From: Setophaga petechia
Lineage: Eukaryota; Chordata; Aves; Passeriformes; Parulidae
Assembly (NCBI GenBank): GCA_024362935.1
Contig: JANCRA010000174.1
Location: 530,356-594,355, forward strand
DNA length: 64,000 nucleotides
Reading direction: 5' to 3'
The number at the start of each line of letters is the position of its first letter. Position 1 is the stretch's first letter. Positions 1 to 11,271 of this stretch are shown in pieces. The notes under the pieces are model-generated. The model saw only the letters and a list, made by a program, of their open reading frames with translations. It did no database searches and was not told the DNA's origin. The translations under genes were made by a program, and so were the position numbers.

Positions 1-1076
1 TGGAAGGGATCAGGAGGATCCTGGTTTTTACAGAAATCCACAGGCACAGCAACATGACATGAGATTCCTGAGGTGAGCTGGAGGCAAAGAGCAGAATACA
101 GGAGATTTTTATTCCCTGACTTCTATCTCCTAAGCATTCTCTTATTCCATGGATTATGGCCCATTCACTCTAAGACAATTTCTGAAATAAGATGAGAGCT
201 TGTGCCCTGAAAAAGATGGGAAATCTTCGACCACTTACTAAGAAATCAATGCCAACTTCTTAAAAATGAAAGCTCTTCTTTTACAGCTTCTTCCTTTTGA
301 AGGAAACTTCTCAATCATTTGATTTTTTCCAGCACTCATTTGTCTCCCACCTTGGCAGGAGGTGAGTGCAGATTCAGCAGAACAAATCCCCATTTACATC
401 CCCTCGCTGTATTTCATGGCAGCTGCCAATTTGGAGGTGGGAGAGATGGGCCAAAACCCAGGTGGTGGGCTCCAGGAGCAGATAATTTAGGAGTGACATT
501 TATTTGTATAAAAAATAGTGCCTTCCCTTCCCTACCTGTAAGGCAGGGCCCTTTTCACGACTCTTGCCCACAGTTGTAAGAAAAGCAAATTGGAATCAAA
601 GGAGATGCCAAGAACAGCACTTGCTGCTTGGGAACATTACTGGTTTATTATAGGAAAATACCTGTATCACACTCGTAAAGAAACTGGTAAAAATGTAGGT
701 AGGCTCCCCTTCCTACCTCCTTCCACCTCCCACACCTCCACACAAACCCTGCCTTTCTTCCCAGCCCTGATTCCAGCCAATTTCTTTCCCTGAGCATCAA
801 GGAAATCCCAGACAAAGCACTGTTGGAGCAGGAGGAATCTCTCTTTCTGCTCTGATTTCAGAAGATTTCAGCCCCAAAGGTGCAGTTTGGGGTGCAGCAG
901 GGATTTCACTCCCAAATTCTGCTTGGGAGTTGCAATTCCAGGTTTGTGTCCCTTGTACTTATCCTGCCACAAGCAGATGGGATTCTTGAAGGTTGAGTTG
1001 GAGATTCCCAGATGTTGCTGGGAAGAAGAATTGAGGAGGAAAATGCACAAATCTTTCCTCCTCAGCCTTCCTGGGA
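1..1076. other. Unique intergenic DNA, no gene seen
   Basis: Non-repetitive sequence up to the edge of the LTR at 1077. Open frames on both strands are under 90 codons, have no recognisable domain and show no splice or promoter context. The local composition alternates between AT-rich and C-rich short runs, as in ordinary avian intergenic DNA. Confidence 0.6.
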
Positions 1077-1641
1077 TGTTGTATTTGCAGGGAACCCTGT
1101 GGCAGGGAGGAATGATGAACCTGACTCCATATTCAGAAGGCTAAGTTATTCTTTTATGATACTATATTATATTCTTGAATATAATATATAAGTAAGTATC
1201 ATACCAATATAATAATATAATATAATATGATATGATATGATATGATATGATATGATATAATATAATATAATATAATATAATATAATATAATATAATATAA
1301 TATAATGTAATATAATATAATATATATATCTACTAAACTATACTAAAGAATACAGAAAGGATACAGACAGAAGGCTGAAAAGGTAATAATGAAAACTCGT
1401 GACTGTCTCCAGAACCCCAACACATCTTGGCCCTTATTGGCCAAAGAGTCAAAATAATTCACAGCAGAATCCAATGGAACAATCCCCTGGTGGGTAAACA
1501 GTCTCCAAACACATTCCAAAGCAGCAAAACAAAGGAGAAGCAAATGAGATAAGAATTGTTTTCCCTTTTCTGTGAGGCTTCTCAGCTTCCCAGGAGAAAA
1601 ATCCTGGGCCAAGGGATTTTTCAGAGAATGTGAATGTCACA
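1077..1641 (-). mobile_element. Solo LTR of an endogenous retrovirus (family A)
   Basis: On the minus strand the element begins TGTGACATTCAC and ends GCAAATACAACA, the usual TG...CA limits of an LTR. The order of segments (CTCCTGGGAAGCTGAGAAG, TTTTGCTGCTTTGGAATGTG, GTTTACCCA, TTCTTTAGTATAGTTTAG, TTAGCCTTCTG, GGAGTCAGGTTCATCATT) is paralleled by the LTR at 6900-7290. I recognise both as a type abundant in songbird genomes (from memory, not searched). No gag, pol or env lies beside it, so it is a solo LTR left by recombination. The AATAAA expected before TTAGCC reads GAATAAC here, so the polyadenylation signal is decayed. Flanks CTGGGA and CTAGGG resemble each other but are not a clean target duplication. 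Confidence 0.78.
1203..1330. repeat. ATAAT/ATGAT pentanucleotide microsatellite
   Basis: About 25 units of a pentamer, first ATGAT then ATAAT, inside the LTR at 1077-1641. It sits where the related LTR at 6900-7290 has only a short AT-rich run, so it expanded after insertion. Confidence 0.9.
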
Positions 1642-3306
1642 CTAGGGAGCAGCCTGGGGCTGGAGCTGAGCAGAACCCCCTGAAAAAAGCAGAGAATTTA
1701 AACGTTGTTTGCTTGCAAATGGACTGAAACCAAACCCTGATAACAGGGCCGAGTCCTTGTGGAGCTGAGCCAAGTCTTGCACACATTCCCTCAGGTAGGA
1801 AAGTGCTGAGCAGCATTTCAAAGGCCAGTCCCTCCCAGCTTTTCCTAAAAGAGCTCTTTGGTGGCTCCCTGGGCTGTGGTTTCTGAGGCTCCTGGGCTGG
1901 ACACGGGCATGGAGCCTCTCAGGGAGGGGTTTCCCTGCTGGACAGATCCATACCCCCACCCTGTGGATGACCTGCAGCCCACAGAGCTTCAGCATTCCTG
2001 CTGGGACACCCTCCTGCCTCCCAGCTTGGAAAAACGAGGAGCAGGATGGATCAGAGGGGTGACAAAGAGAAGGTGACTCCAAATTTCTGGAGAACAGCAG
2101 AGCTCGAGTCCTCTCCAGGCACAGCAAAAAGCTGAAATCAAATTCACTGTATCAAGAAAGACCCTCTGGCTTCTCCTTCCACAGGGACAGAGGAATTCAA
2201 CACCTGGAATGCAGCCAAAAGCTGAAAGATCTCATAACTGTAATGTCTGCACCAGACTGTTTCATTGCTCTGCAACGTTTTCATTCCAAATCAGAACATC
2301 CACCCTCAAACCCTCTGTATAAAACTTTCCTCCAGCAGCCCCCACAGGGGAGCACAGCAGTTTTTGGGGAATTATTATGGCTTCAGACAACCAGGGGTTC
2401 TCCACACCCAGAGCCCCAATTTTCTGTTATGCCACTGTAAATCTACAAAACTCCAGTTTTTATTCCACTGGGCTTGGGCTCGGGGGAAGCCAAAATAAAC
2501 ACAAAGGCTTGTCAAAGGAGTTATATCACATTGGCAGCCGTGTAAGTGAAAGCATAATTTGCACTATTTTTTAATAATATGGTGTCTTAGATCATTAGGA
2601 ATGAGGTCCTGCACACCCAGCCATGAGGAACTTCCTTCATGGGAGCAGCTCCTGTGCTGGACATTCATGTGAGGAGAGGGAACGTGCCAGATGTGGGGAT
2701 TTGAGCCCAATCCATCCTGACTGGCAGCAGCTGGAGCTCTGGTTTGCTGTGCTCAGACAGAAAAATACCTGCTGGATCAGGCCCTGCTGATAACAGCACC
2801 CTGGGAGGATAAAAATGATAGCTGGGGGACCTTGCAACAGGTTTCTGGTGGATTCTGTTAAGAAAATCTGGACACTTCGGGGTGGTAGGGCTTGTAAACG
2901 ATGTAAAAATCAGCCTGGCTTTGTGTGACACTCTCCGAGGCAGGTGAGGGATGGAACTTTTGGCTCCTCTGAATTATTTGGCTTTAAAATCATGAGGAAG
3001 GTGGGAAAGAAGTGACAATTCAGGAAGAAATCCCTCGTGTTTGGCTCTCATCCCTCAGTGCTCCCTGTGAACCAGCAAATAAAGACAATTTATTGTCTCC
3101 TCCATGGATCCACCTTGGGCAGCACAAGAGCCCAGCCAGGGCTGCACCCAAGATGAACCAAAATGGTCCCAAATTCCTGTCACAGGCACGGCTTGAGCAG
3201 AGCCCAAATCCTCCCCAGCCACCCTGCAGGACCCACATTCATCACCACACTGATATCCCAGGAAAATCCAGGCCAGCTCTTAGCTCCAGACCATTGGGAA
3301 TGCAGG
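1642..3306. other. Unique intergenic DNA, no gene seen
   Basis: The longest open frame is 161 codons on the minus strand (1642-2127). It starts at the LTR edge, has no domain I recognise and has the serine- and leucine-rich composition of a chance frame. Nothing else is supported. Confidence 0.55.
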
Positions 3307-3557
3307 AGGGGAGGGAAGGGAAGGGAAGGGAAGGGAAGGGAAGGGAAGGGAAGGGAAGGGAAGGGAAGGGAAGGGAAGGGAAGGGAAGGGAAGGGAAGGG
3401 AAGGGAAGGAAAGGAAAGGAAAGGAAAGGAAAGGAAAGGAAAGGAAAGGAAAGGAAAGGAAAGGAAAGGAAAGGAAAGGAAAGGAAAGGAAAGGAAAGGA
3501 AAGGAAAGGAAAGGAAAGGAAAGGAAAGGAAAGGAAAGGAAAGGAAAAAGGAAAGGG
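3307..3557. repeat. (GGGAA)n then (GGAAA)n polypurine microsatellite
   Basis: About 20 units of GGGAA (3311-3408) switch cleanly to about 27 units of GGAAA (3409-3546). The + strand is pure purine for about 240 bases. Long frames across it (EGKGREGK and its reverse SFPFL) are products of the repeat. The GGGAA half meets the G3-loop-G3 pattern for G-quadruplexes, and the whole tract could form triplex DNA. Confidence 0.97.
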
Positions 3558-4580
3558 AGAGTTGGAATAGCAGATCCTGCTTCCACTGAACTCAGGACAA
3601 CACTCTGGATTTTTCTTGTTTTGCCCTAAATGAGCTTCTGGGGAACCTAATTTTTTTTCCACTCTGTTGGATATCAGGGAAAGGTTCCTCATCCAGAGGC
3701 TGCTGGGCACTGCCCAGGCTCCCAGGGAATGGTGACATTCCCAAGGCTCCCAGAGCTCCAGGAGGGTTTGGACACCACTCCCAGGGATGTCAGGGTGGGG
3801 TTTTGGGGTGTTTTGGCGCAGGACTCAGGGTTGATCCCTGTGGATCCTGGATGATCCTTGTGGGTCCCCTCCCAGTTCAGGATATTTCACAATTCTCTGA
3901 AGTAAAACTTTGCATTCAACTCCTTCCAGGTAAAAGATTTCTGAGGGTCTAGGAGTGAGAAATTGAGTTTGTTAGGGTGTTGTTTTCAATGGAAGCTTAT
4001 TCCAATATCCCTTTAAAAAAATGTTCCAGGGAAAACAAAAGGAAATTAAGTTCCCCATTTCACTCTCCCCCCAGCCCAGATCCATTCTGAGACACAAACC
4101 AACACCTTGAGATTTCATTTTGAAAGCTCCTTTCTTCAGTTTTTTGAGACAAATTTTACCTTGCTTAGAGTTTTAAATCTAAAAAAAAAAGAAAAAAGGA
4201 CCAAAAATCAATTAACCACGGGTTTTTATGGAGTGGGGAGGGAGGTAACTCTTCCCATTGGTCATAAATGGATTTCTGGAGGCACAAGGACCAGTAAATC
4301 CCAGTCCTTTGCCACGGTGCCCTGCTGAGGAGCTTCCTGCAGGTCCCACGGCGTGGGGCAGCCCCTGGGGTGCCCAGTTTGCAACAGAGGCTCCTCCCTG
4401 CAGAGCTCCCCTGCCACAGGAGCCCAGCTGCTTTCCCTGGCCAGAGGAACTGCAGGAAATCAATCATCCTGCAGCCAGAGCTGGGCATGGGGCACAGAGA
4501 ACTGGACACATTCCCAGCGGCCTCTCGCCTGGAACTGGCTCTGGATCCACGGGGCTGAGCGGGATTTGCAGGAGGCAGAT
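3558..4580. other. Unique DNA between two arrays
   Basis: No gene, RNA or transposon recognised. Short overlapping frames at 4165-4690 on both strands run into the minisatellite that follows and owe part of their length to it. Confidence 0.55.
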
Positions 4581-5860
4581 GTGGATGAATTCCCAATTCT
4601 GTGGATGAATTCCCAATTCTGGGGATTAATTCCCAGTTCTGTGGATGAATTCCCAATTCTGGGGATTAATTCCCAGTTCTGTGGATGAATTCCCAATTCT
4701 GTGGATTAATTCCCAGTTCTGTGGATGAATTCCCAATTCTGTGGGTGAATTCCCAGTTCTGTGGATGAATTCCCAGTTCTGTTGAATAATTCCCAATTCT
4801 GTGGATGAATTCCCAGTTCTTTGGATGAATTCCCAGTTCTGTTGAATAATTCCCAGTTCTGTGGATGAATTCCCAATTCTGTGGATGAATTCCCAGTTCT
4901 GTGGATGAATTCCCAGTTCTGTGGATGAATTCCCAATTCTGGGGATTAATTCCCAGTTCTGTGGATGAATTCCCAGTTCTGTGGATGAATTCCCAATTCG
5001 GTGGATGAATTCCCAATTCTGTGGATGAATTCCCAGTTCTGTGGATGAATTCCCAGTTCTGTGGATGAATTCCCAGTTCTGTGGATGAATTCCCAATTCT
5101 GTGGATGAATTCCCTGTTCTGTGGATTAATTCCCAGTTCTGTGGATGAATTCCCAATTCTGGGGATTAATTCCCAGTTCTGTGGATTCATTCCCAGTTCT
5201 GTGGATGAATTCCCAATTCTGTGGATGAATTCCCAGTTCTGTTGAATAATTCCCAATTCTGTGGATGAATTCCCAGTTCTGTGGATGAATTCCCAATTCT
5301 GGGGATTAATTCCCAATTCTGTGGATGAATTCCCAGTTCTGTGGATGAATTCCCAATTCTGGGGATTAATTCCCAGTTCTGTGGATGAATTCCCAGTTCT
5401 GTGGATGAATTCCCAGTTCTGTGGATTAATTCCCAGTTCTGTGGATGAATTCCCAATTCTGTGGATTAATTCCCAATTCTGTGGATGAATTCCCAGTTCT
5501 GTGGATTAATTCCCAGTTCTGTGGATGAATTCCCAATTCTGTGGATTAATTCCCAATTCTGTGGATGAATTCCCAGTTCTGTGGATTAATTCCCAGTTCT
5601 GTGGATGAATTCCCAGTTCTGTGGATGAATTCCCAATTCTGTGGATTAATTCCCAGTTCTGTGGATTAATTCCCATTTCTGTGGATGAATTCCCAGTTCT
5701 GTGGATGAATTCCCAGTTCTGTGGATTAATTCCCAGTTCTGTGGATGAATTCCCAGTTCTGTGGATGAATTCCCAATTCTGTGGATTAATTCCCAATTCT
5801 GTGGGTGAATTCCCAGTTCTATAGATTAATTCCCAATTCTGTGGGTGAATTCCTAGTTTG
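4581..5860. repeat. 20-bp minisatellite, 64 copies without indels
   Basis: The unit is GTGGATGAATTCCCAGTTCT. The spacing stays at exactly 20 bases from end to end, so 1280 bases hold 64 units with only substitutions. Variants recur: GGATTAATT for GGATGAATT, AATTCT for AGTTCT, GGGGATTAAT, GTTGAATAAT. Most units carry GAATTC. Because 20 is not a multiple of three and the unit lacks stops on the minus strand, every minus frame reads the same 20-residue period (GIHPQNWEFIHRTGNSSTEL). The frames of up to 216 codons here are therefore not genes. Confidence 0.98.
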
Positions 5861-6394
5861 GGTTTATCTCATCACATCACGAAAGGACAAAGTGGTGCCT
5901 CAGCAAATCTCCCCCAGCAGGACCCACGTGGTGTCTCCTACCAGAGCTGGGAAACTCCAATTCAGCCCCACCTTGGCAGGTTTGGAGCTCAAACCTTGTT
6001 TTTTATCAGCTCTTTCACAGCTGGACAGAAAGACTCCCAGGTAAACTCATTTCTGGTGTAACTCCATCAAAACCTCGTGTGAAGCTCTCCTAAAATGATG
6101 TTACAGTGAACCCCATGGCAATGGCAATTATCTAAAAAATGGAAAAAATCCTCAGACAATTTTCCTTTTGCTATCAAATCCATTTCTATTCAGGGTAGAG
6201 AAAAAATCCTCTCAGCTTTTGTTTTAGTCATTAAAGTTCAGATTAAAAATAGCATTTTTGAGAATTACCTATGGAAAAAGGTGATGCAAAAATGAAATGA
6301 AAAAATCCAATGGAAAAAAACCCTGCAAGATGAACTTAAATGTGTTTTTCTTTCAAAAATAAGGTTGTGTGTTTTCAGGTGAATAAATACTGTG
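5861..6394. other. Unique DNA, no gene seen
   Basis: Non-repetitive sequence after the minisatellite, becoming increasingly AT-rich. No coding or element signature. Confidence 0.55.
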
Positions 6395-6725
6395 TTCTGT
6401 TATGCAATATATAATTATGCATTGTATATTAATTATGTGATAATTAATATTTATATAATATAGTATATATAAGATAATTATTATTATATCTATAGAAAAA
6501 TACAATATATATAATTATATATAAATATATGCATATATATAATATTTATATTGAAATATATATTTAATATTTTTATAATATATACTATATACGTATTAAT
6601 TATATGTTTAATAATTATTTAATAATTTTTATTTATATAATATACAACATATAAGATAATTATAATTATAATTATATCTATAGAAAATTTATATTATATC
6701 TATATTATATTTTATCTATATTTGG
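6395..6725. repeat. AT-rich low-complexity tract
   Basis: About 330 bases almost wholly A and T, with irregular TATA, TAATTAT and ATATTTAT words rather than one unit. Several self-complementary stretches could extrude as hairpins. No gene. Confidence 0.85.
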
Positions 6726-6899
6726 CTTTAGTCAGGTGCCTGTCCTGCTCTCCTTAGGATTTCACTGCCTTGTACCTGTGTGTCTCCAAAATCCATATTT
6801 AATGTACATATTTAATTGACATATTTAATGTTTTCAAGCAAGGAAGACAAGACAGGGCTTTAAAATCCTCTGAGTCCTCCCAAGGTGCTGGTGAGGTCT

Positions 6900-7290
6900 T
6901 GTCACAGACAGATTTTATGAAAAATCCTTTCCTTAGGATCTTTTCTCCTGAGAAGCTTCAGCTTCCCCACGTTTTGCTGCTTTGCAATGTGATTTGGAGA
7001 ATTGTTTACCCAGAGTGTGAAATTGTTTTTACTCGATGACCAAAGACATCCACCTGTGTCGAGGCTGTGAGCAGCCACAAGATTTTATTATCATCCCTTT
7101 CCTTTCCTTTGCTGATGAAATCCTTTCTTCTATTCTTTTAGTATAGTTCTAATAGATCATTTTCTATATAGTTCTAATAGATCATTTTCTTTTAATCTAA
7201 TATATATAATAAAATAATAAATCAGCTTTCTGAAACACGGAGTCAGGACTCTCATCTCTTCCCTCATCCTGGACTCCTGCAAACACCTCA
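6900..7290 (+). mobile_element. Solo LTR of an endogenous retrovirus (related to family A)
   Basis: Begins TGTCACAGACAGATTTTATG and ends TGCAAACACCTCA. It shares ordered blocks with the minus-strand LTR at 1077-1641: TTTTCTCCTGAGAAGCT, TTTTGCTGCTTTGCAATGTG, GTTTACCCA, TTCTTTTAGTATAGTT and the end GGAGTCAGGACTCTCATC. A polyadenylation signal AATAAA lies at 7216-7221, where the R region should be. A 25-base stretch (GTTCTAATAGATCATTTTCT region, 7145-7190) is duplicated in tandem inside it. Flanks AGGTCT and GGGTTT match at 4 of 6 positions, so a decayed target duplication is possible. No internal retroviral genes. Confidence 0.8.
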
Positions 7291-8238
7291 GGGTTTCATG
7301 GAAGCTGCAGCAGCAGCTGCTGCTCGTGTTGAGGAGGCGGCCTGGGATCTCTCCTGCTCAGAGCTGTTCTGCACATTTACTGGAAAAGGAACCAGGAAAG
7401 TGCTCTCAGATGGGAAAAATCACTTCCAGAAGCTGTTTCTGCAGCAGGTCACACAGTAGCTGCTGGGAAGGACCAACCCAAATCAGGGCAATGCAGGGTG
7501 GCAGCTCCAGGCTGACATTTGGCTCCGTTGCCCGCTGAGATTTTCCTCCTGCCAATGTTTTGCAACAACCCAATCCCACATTTTACCTGACAAAGTGGGG
7601 AATTTACTCCTTGCCAGCTTTATTTCCCCCATCTGAGAACTCCTGCAGCAGAAATCCATCCCATGTGATAAGGTAAATCCTGCATTATTAAAAGTGAGGG
7701 GAAGGGAATTCTTTAGCAGCGCTGGTGAATATTTGAGTGAGGTTTTTATTTTTTTTCCAGGATGTCTGGCTGTTATTTCATCTCGCTCATCCACACAAAA
7801 TAATTGGGAAGTCAAAGCACAGCAAATATCTCCTGGTGCTCGTTGGCCAGGGCTGGGACATTATTGGGGAGTTAAGTGGATAATGGTGTGAAATAAGCCT
7901 GTAAAAACCAACACACTTCAGAGTTAATATTTTTTCAGGGTGCAGTTAAGTTACTGTGACACATCTGTCATAACTCTTCTGGGGAGCTTCAGGATGTGTC
8001 TGATCTTTCCCCCTCGGAGCTGAAATGGATCTCCTGAGCTTCAGGAAACCCAATCCCCAGGTCACTGGCAATAAGCTCAGCAGTGTCAATACAGGCCGTG
8101 CTACAGTGGCAGCCTGCAAGAACCCAAGGCCTCGTCCTGGCCTGAGGAATCTTCATTTCCACCTGTGCACCCCCTCTGCAGCTCATTTTGCAGGGTCTGG
8201 CTGGGATATTGTGGCCCTCATATCCTGGGGAAAGTTCC
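7291..8238. other. Unique DNA, no gene seen
   Basis: Frames of 70-110 codons overlap on both strands with no domain, and none is backed by splice sites. The right edge merges into the dimeric array. Confidence 0.5.
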
Positions 8239-9357
8239 TGCACCAGCCTTTCTAAAATCTCTGAAAACTTCTGGATAAGGAGAGTCACAGAGTCCTAAAT
8301 CCTAAATTCCTGGGCTGGGACGGACACTGAGGCAAAAACCCAAAATTCTCCCTGATTCATCTGTTGCTGCACCAACCCTTCTGAAATCTCTGAAAACTTC
8401 TGGATAAGGAGAATCACAGAATCCTGTGGAGCCACTGGTTGCTTTCCTGGGCTGGGATGGACACTGAGGCAAAAAACCAAAATTCTCCCTGATTCATCTG
8501 TTCTGGTTCCTGCACCAACCCTTCTAAAATCTCTGAAAATTTCTGGATAAGGAGAGTCACAGAGTCCTAAATCCTAAATTCCTGGGCTGGGGCAGACACT
8601 GAGGCAAAAACCCAAAATTCTCCCTGATTCATCTGTTGCTGCACCAACCCTTCTGAAATCTCTGAAAACTTCTGGATAAGGAGAATCACAGAGTCCTGTG
8701 GAGCCACTGGTTGCTTTCCTGGGCTGGGATGGACACTGAGGCAAAAAACCAAAATTCTCCCTGATTCATCTGTTATGGTTCCTGCACCAACCCTTCTAAA
8801 ATCTCTGAAAATTTCTGGATAAGGAGAGTCACAGAATCCTAAATCCTAAATTCCTGGGCTGGGGCAGACACTGAGGCAAAAACCCAAAATTCTCCCTGAT
8901 TCATCTGTTGCTGCACCAACCCTTCTGAAATCTCTGAAAACTTCTGGATGAGGAGAATCACAGAGTCCTGTGGAGCCACTGGTTGCTTTCCTGGGCTGGG
9001 ATGGACACTGAGGCAAAAAACCCCAAAATAATAAAATTCTCCCTGATTCATCTGTTATGGTTGCTGCACCAACCCCTTTAAAATCTCTGAAAACTTCTCG
9101 ATGAGGAGAATCACAGAATCCTAAAACTAGTGGTTGCTTTTCTGGGCTGGGATGGACACTGAGGCAAAAAAACCCCCAAAAAAGAAAATTCTTCCTGATT
9201 CATCTATTATGGTTCCTGCACCAACCCTTCTAAAATCTCTGAAAATTTCTGGATGAGGAGAATCACAGAGTCCTAAAGCCAGTAGTTGCTTTCCTAAGCT
9301 GGGATGGACACTGAGGCAAAAAACCACAAAAATTAAAATTCTCCCTGATTCATCTGT
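8239..9357. repeat. Dimeric tandem array (129 + 143 bp units)
   Basis: Eight monomers start with GCACCAACCCTTCTAAAATC-like sequence at 8240, 8369, 8512, 8641, 8784, 8913, 9065 and 9218. The spacing is 129, 143, 129, 143, 129, 152, 153. The first six form a 272-bp higher-order repeat of two monomer types: one carries a doubled CCTAAATCCTAAATT, the other a GTGGAGCCACTGGTTGC block. The repeated minus-strand frame (MVFCLSVHPSPGKQ) appears once per dimer and is a shadow of the repeat. Confidence 0.93.
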
Positions 9358-10267
9358 TTTAATACTTCATTAAGAGAAGCATTTGGCAATAAGAATTTCT
9401 TTCTAGCTGAAAATAAATTCGGATGATTAAATTTTATTATAAACTAATGGAAGCTCTAGAAAAAGTTGAGTAAAAAGTTCCACACATCAAATATAAATGT
9501 CATTATAAGGCAAATGTTCTGGGATGTTTGGAAAGCTGGAGCTCCTGGGCTGGTTTATCTGAGCACTGATGATAAATTCCTCTATGAGGAATCCCTCTCC
9601 TCTTTATCACCCAGCAGTGACTCTTTCTAGAGTTTGTCTAAGCTGAAACCAGCCTCATGGACTTTGGGAAGTGGCAATTTTCTGTCCCCAGGTGCTGTTT
9701 GTGCTCCCCAACCCAGCAGCAGAGAGGCAGAAGCAGAGATTGCAGTGACCAGCTCTGCTCTGGGCCCCACACACCCAAAACTTTGGGATTTCTGTCCAAT
9801 CCAACTTGGAAATCTCAGTTCCCACTCTGGGTCTGGGCTGGCTTTGCTGTTCCAACCCATGTTAAAGGAGGAGAATGAAAAGGAGCTGAAGTTGTTAATG
9901 TAAAAAAATGGAAATTTGTTGGATTCCTGCACCCTTTAAGGACTGTTGTGGGTATCTGGGATTAAATCCTGCACTTTTAGGCCGAGCTCTCGCAGACCCC
10001 ATCCTCTGCTTTGTGTTAAGCTCTGATTTCCAGGATTTTGGCTGAGCTCAGCCAGGAGAGGGGATTCATTTCCAAAGGAACAGAGCAAGCTCTGGGTTCT
10101 GCTTTCAAAGAAACCTGAGGGTGTCTGGGCTCAGAAAACATCTTCAAACCCAAACCATCCTCCCTGGCTTGGCCTAAACCCAAAACCCAACTGCAGCTTG
10201 CTCTGTTTGCAGGACAGAGGGGAAGGAATCTCAGTTTCCAGCTGTGAAATATCTGCAGACATTGACT
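9358..10267. other. Unique DNA between arrays
   Basis: No gene recognised. Overlapping frames of 66-101 codons at 9627-9932 on three frames of both strands point to chance lack of stops, not coding. Confidence 0.5.
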
Positions 10268-11271
10268 TTTAATAGGGAAATGTAATGCCATCCAATGATT
10301 TGAGGGGGTATTAAATGAGGAGCAGATATTTAATCCAATGGCTATGGGGCAGTTTTGCTGATATTGAGCTCCTGTCTCAGCACAAAAACAGGGAGCTCCA
10401 GGGTTGGGGTATAGATATTCTACAGAGCCCCAAGTTTAGAGCTAAAGGGGTTAAGGGCTTAAAATGGAACAAAAATTGAGTGAAATAAAAAAAATCCTCT
10501 ATTCTGTGCTGATGCAGTGGTGCCAATGATTTGAGGGGGTATTAAATGAGGAGCAGATATTTAATCCTATGGCTGTGGGGCAGTTTTGCAGTTCTGATAT
10601 TGAGCTCCTCTCTCAGCTCTAAACCAGGGAGCTCCAAGGAAATGGTTGGGATGTAAATGTTCTACAGAAACCCAAGTTTAGATCTAAAGGGGTTAAGGGC
10701 TTAAAATGAAAAAAAAAAAAGAGTGAAATCAAATAAAGTCCTCCGTTCTGTGCTGATGCAGTGGTGCTAATACTCCCATCCAATGATTTGAGGAGGTATT
10801 AAATGAGGAGCAGATATTTAATCCTATGGCTACAGGGCAGTTTTGCAGTTCTGATATTGAGCTCCTCTCTCAGCACTACAACAGGGAGCTCCAAGGAGGT
10901 GGTTGGGGTATAAATGTTCTACAGTGCACCAAGTTTAGATCTAAAGGGGTTAAGGGCTTAAAATGGAACAAAAATTGAGCGAAATAAAAAAAAAATCCTC
11001 TATTCTATGCTGATGCAGTGGTGCCAATGATTTGAGGGGGTATTAAATGAGGAGCAGATATTTAATCCTATGGCTACAGGGGCAGTTTTGCAGCTCTGAT
11101 ATTGAGCTCCTCTCTCAACGCTACAACAGGGAGCTCCAAGGAGATGATTGGGATGTAAATGTTGTAGAGAGACCCAAGTTTAGATCTAAAGGGGTTAAGG
11201 GCTTAAAATGGAACAAAAATTGAGTGAAATCAAATAAAGTCCTCCATTCTGTGCTGATGCAGTGGTGCTAA
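10268..11271. repeat. Four-copy tandem array, ~245-bp unit
   Basis: The block CAATGATTTGAGGGGGTATT starts at 10293, 10524, 10781 (one mismatch) and 11025, spaced 231, 257 and 244. Each unit continues with GAGGAGCAGATATTTAATCC, TGATATTGAGCTCCT, CTAAAGGGGTTAAGGGC and TGCTGATGCAGTGGTG. An A-run of variable length in each unit accounts for part of the length difference. Confidence 0.93.

Noticed and set aside
4626..5456. Minus frames of up to 216 codons with a 20-residue repeat
   Set aside because: Direct product of the 20-bp minisatellite; all three frames give the same peptide.
8239..9357. CRISPR-like repeat-spacer array
   Set aside because: The whole unit repeats, with no unique spacers, and the sequence is vertebrate.
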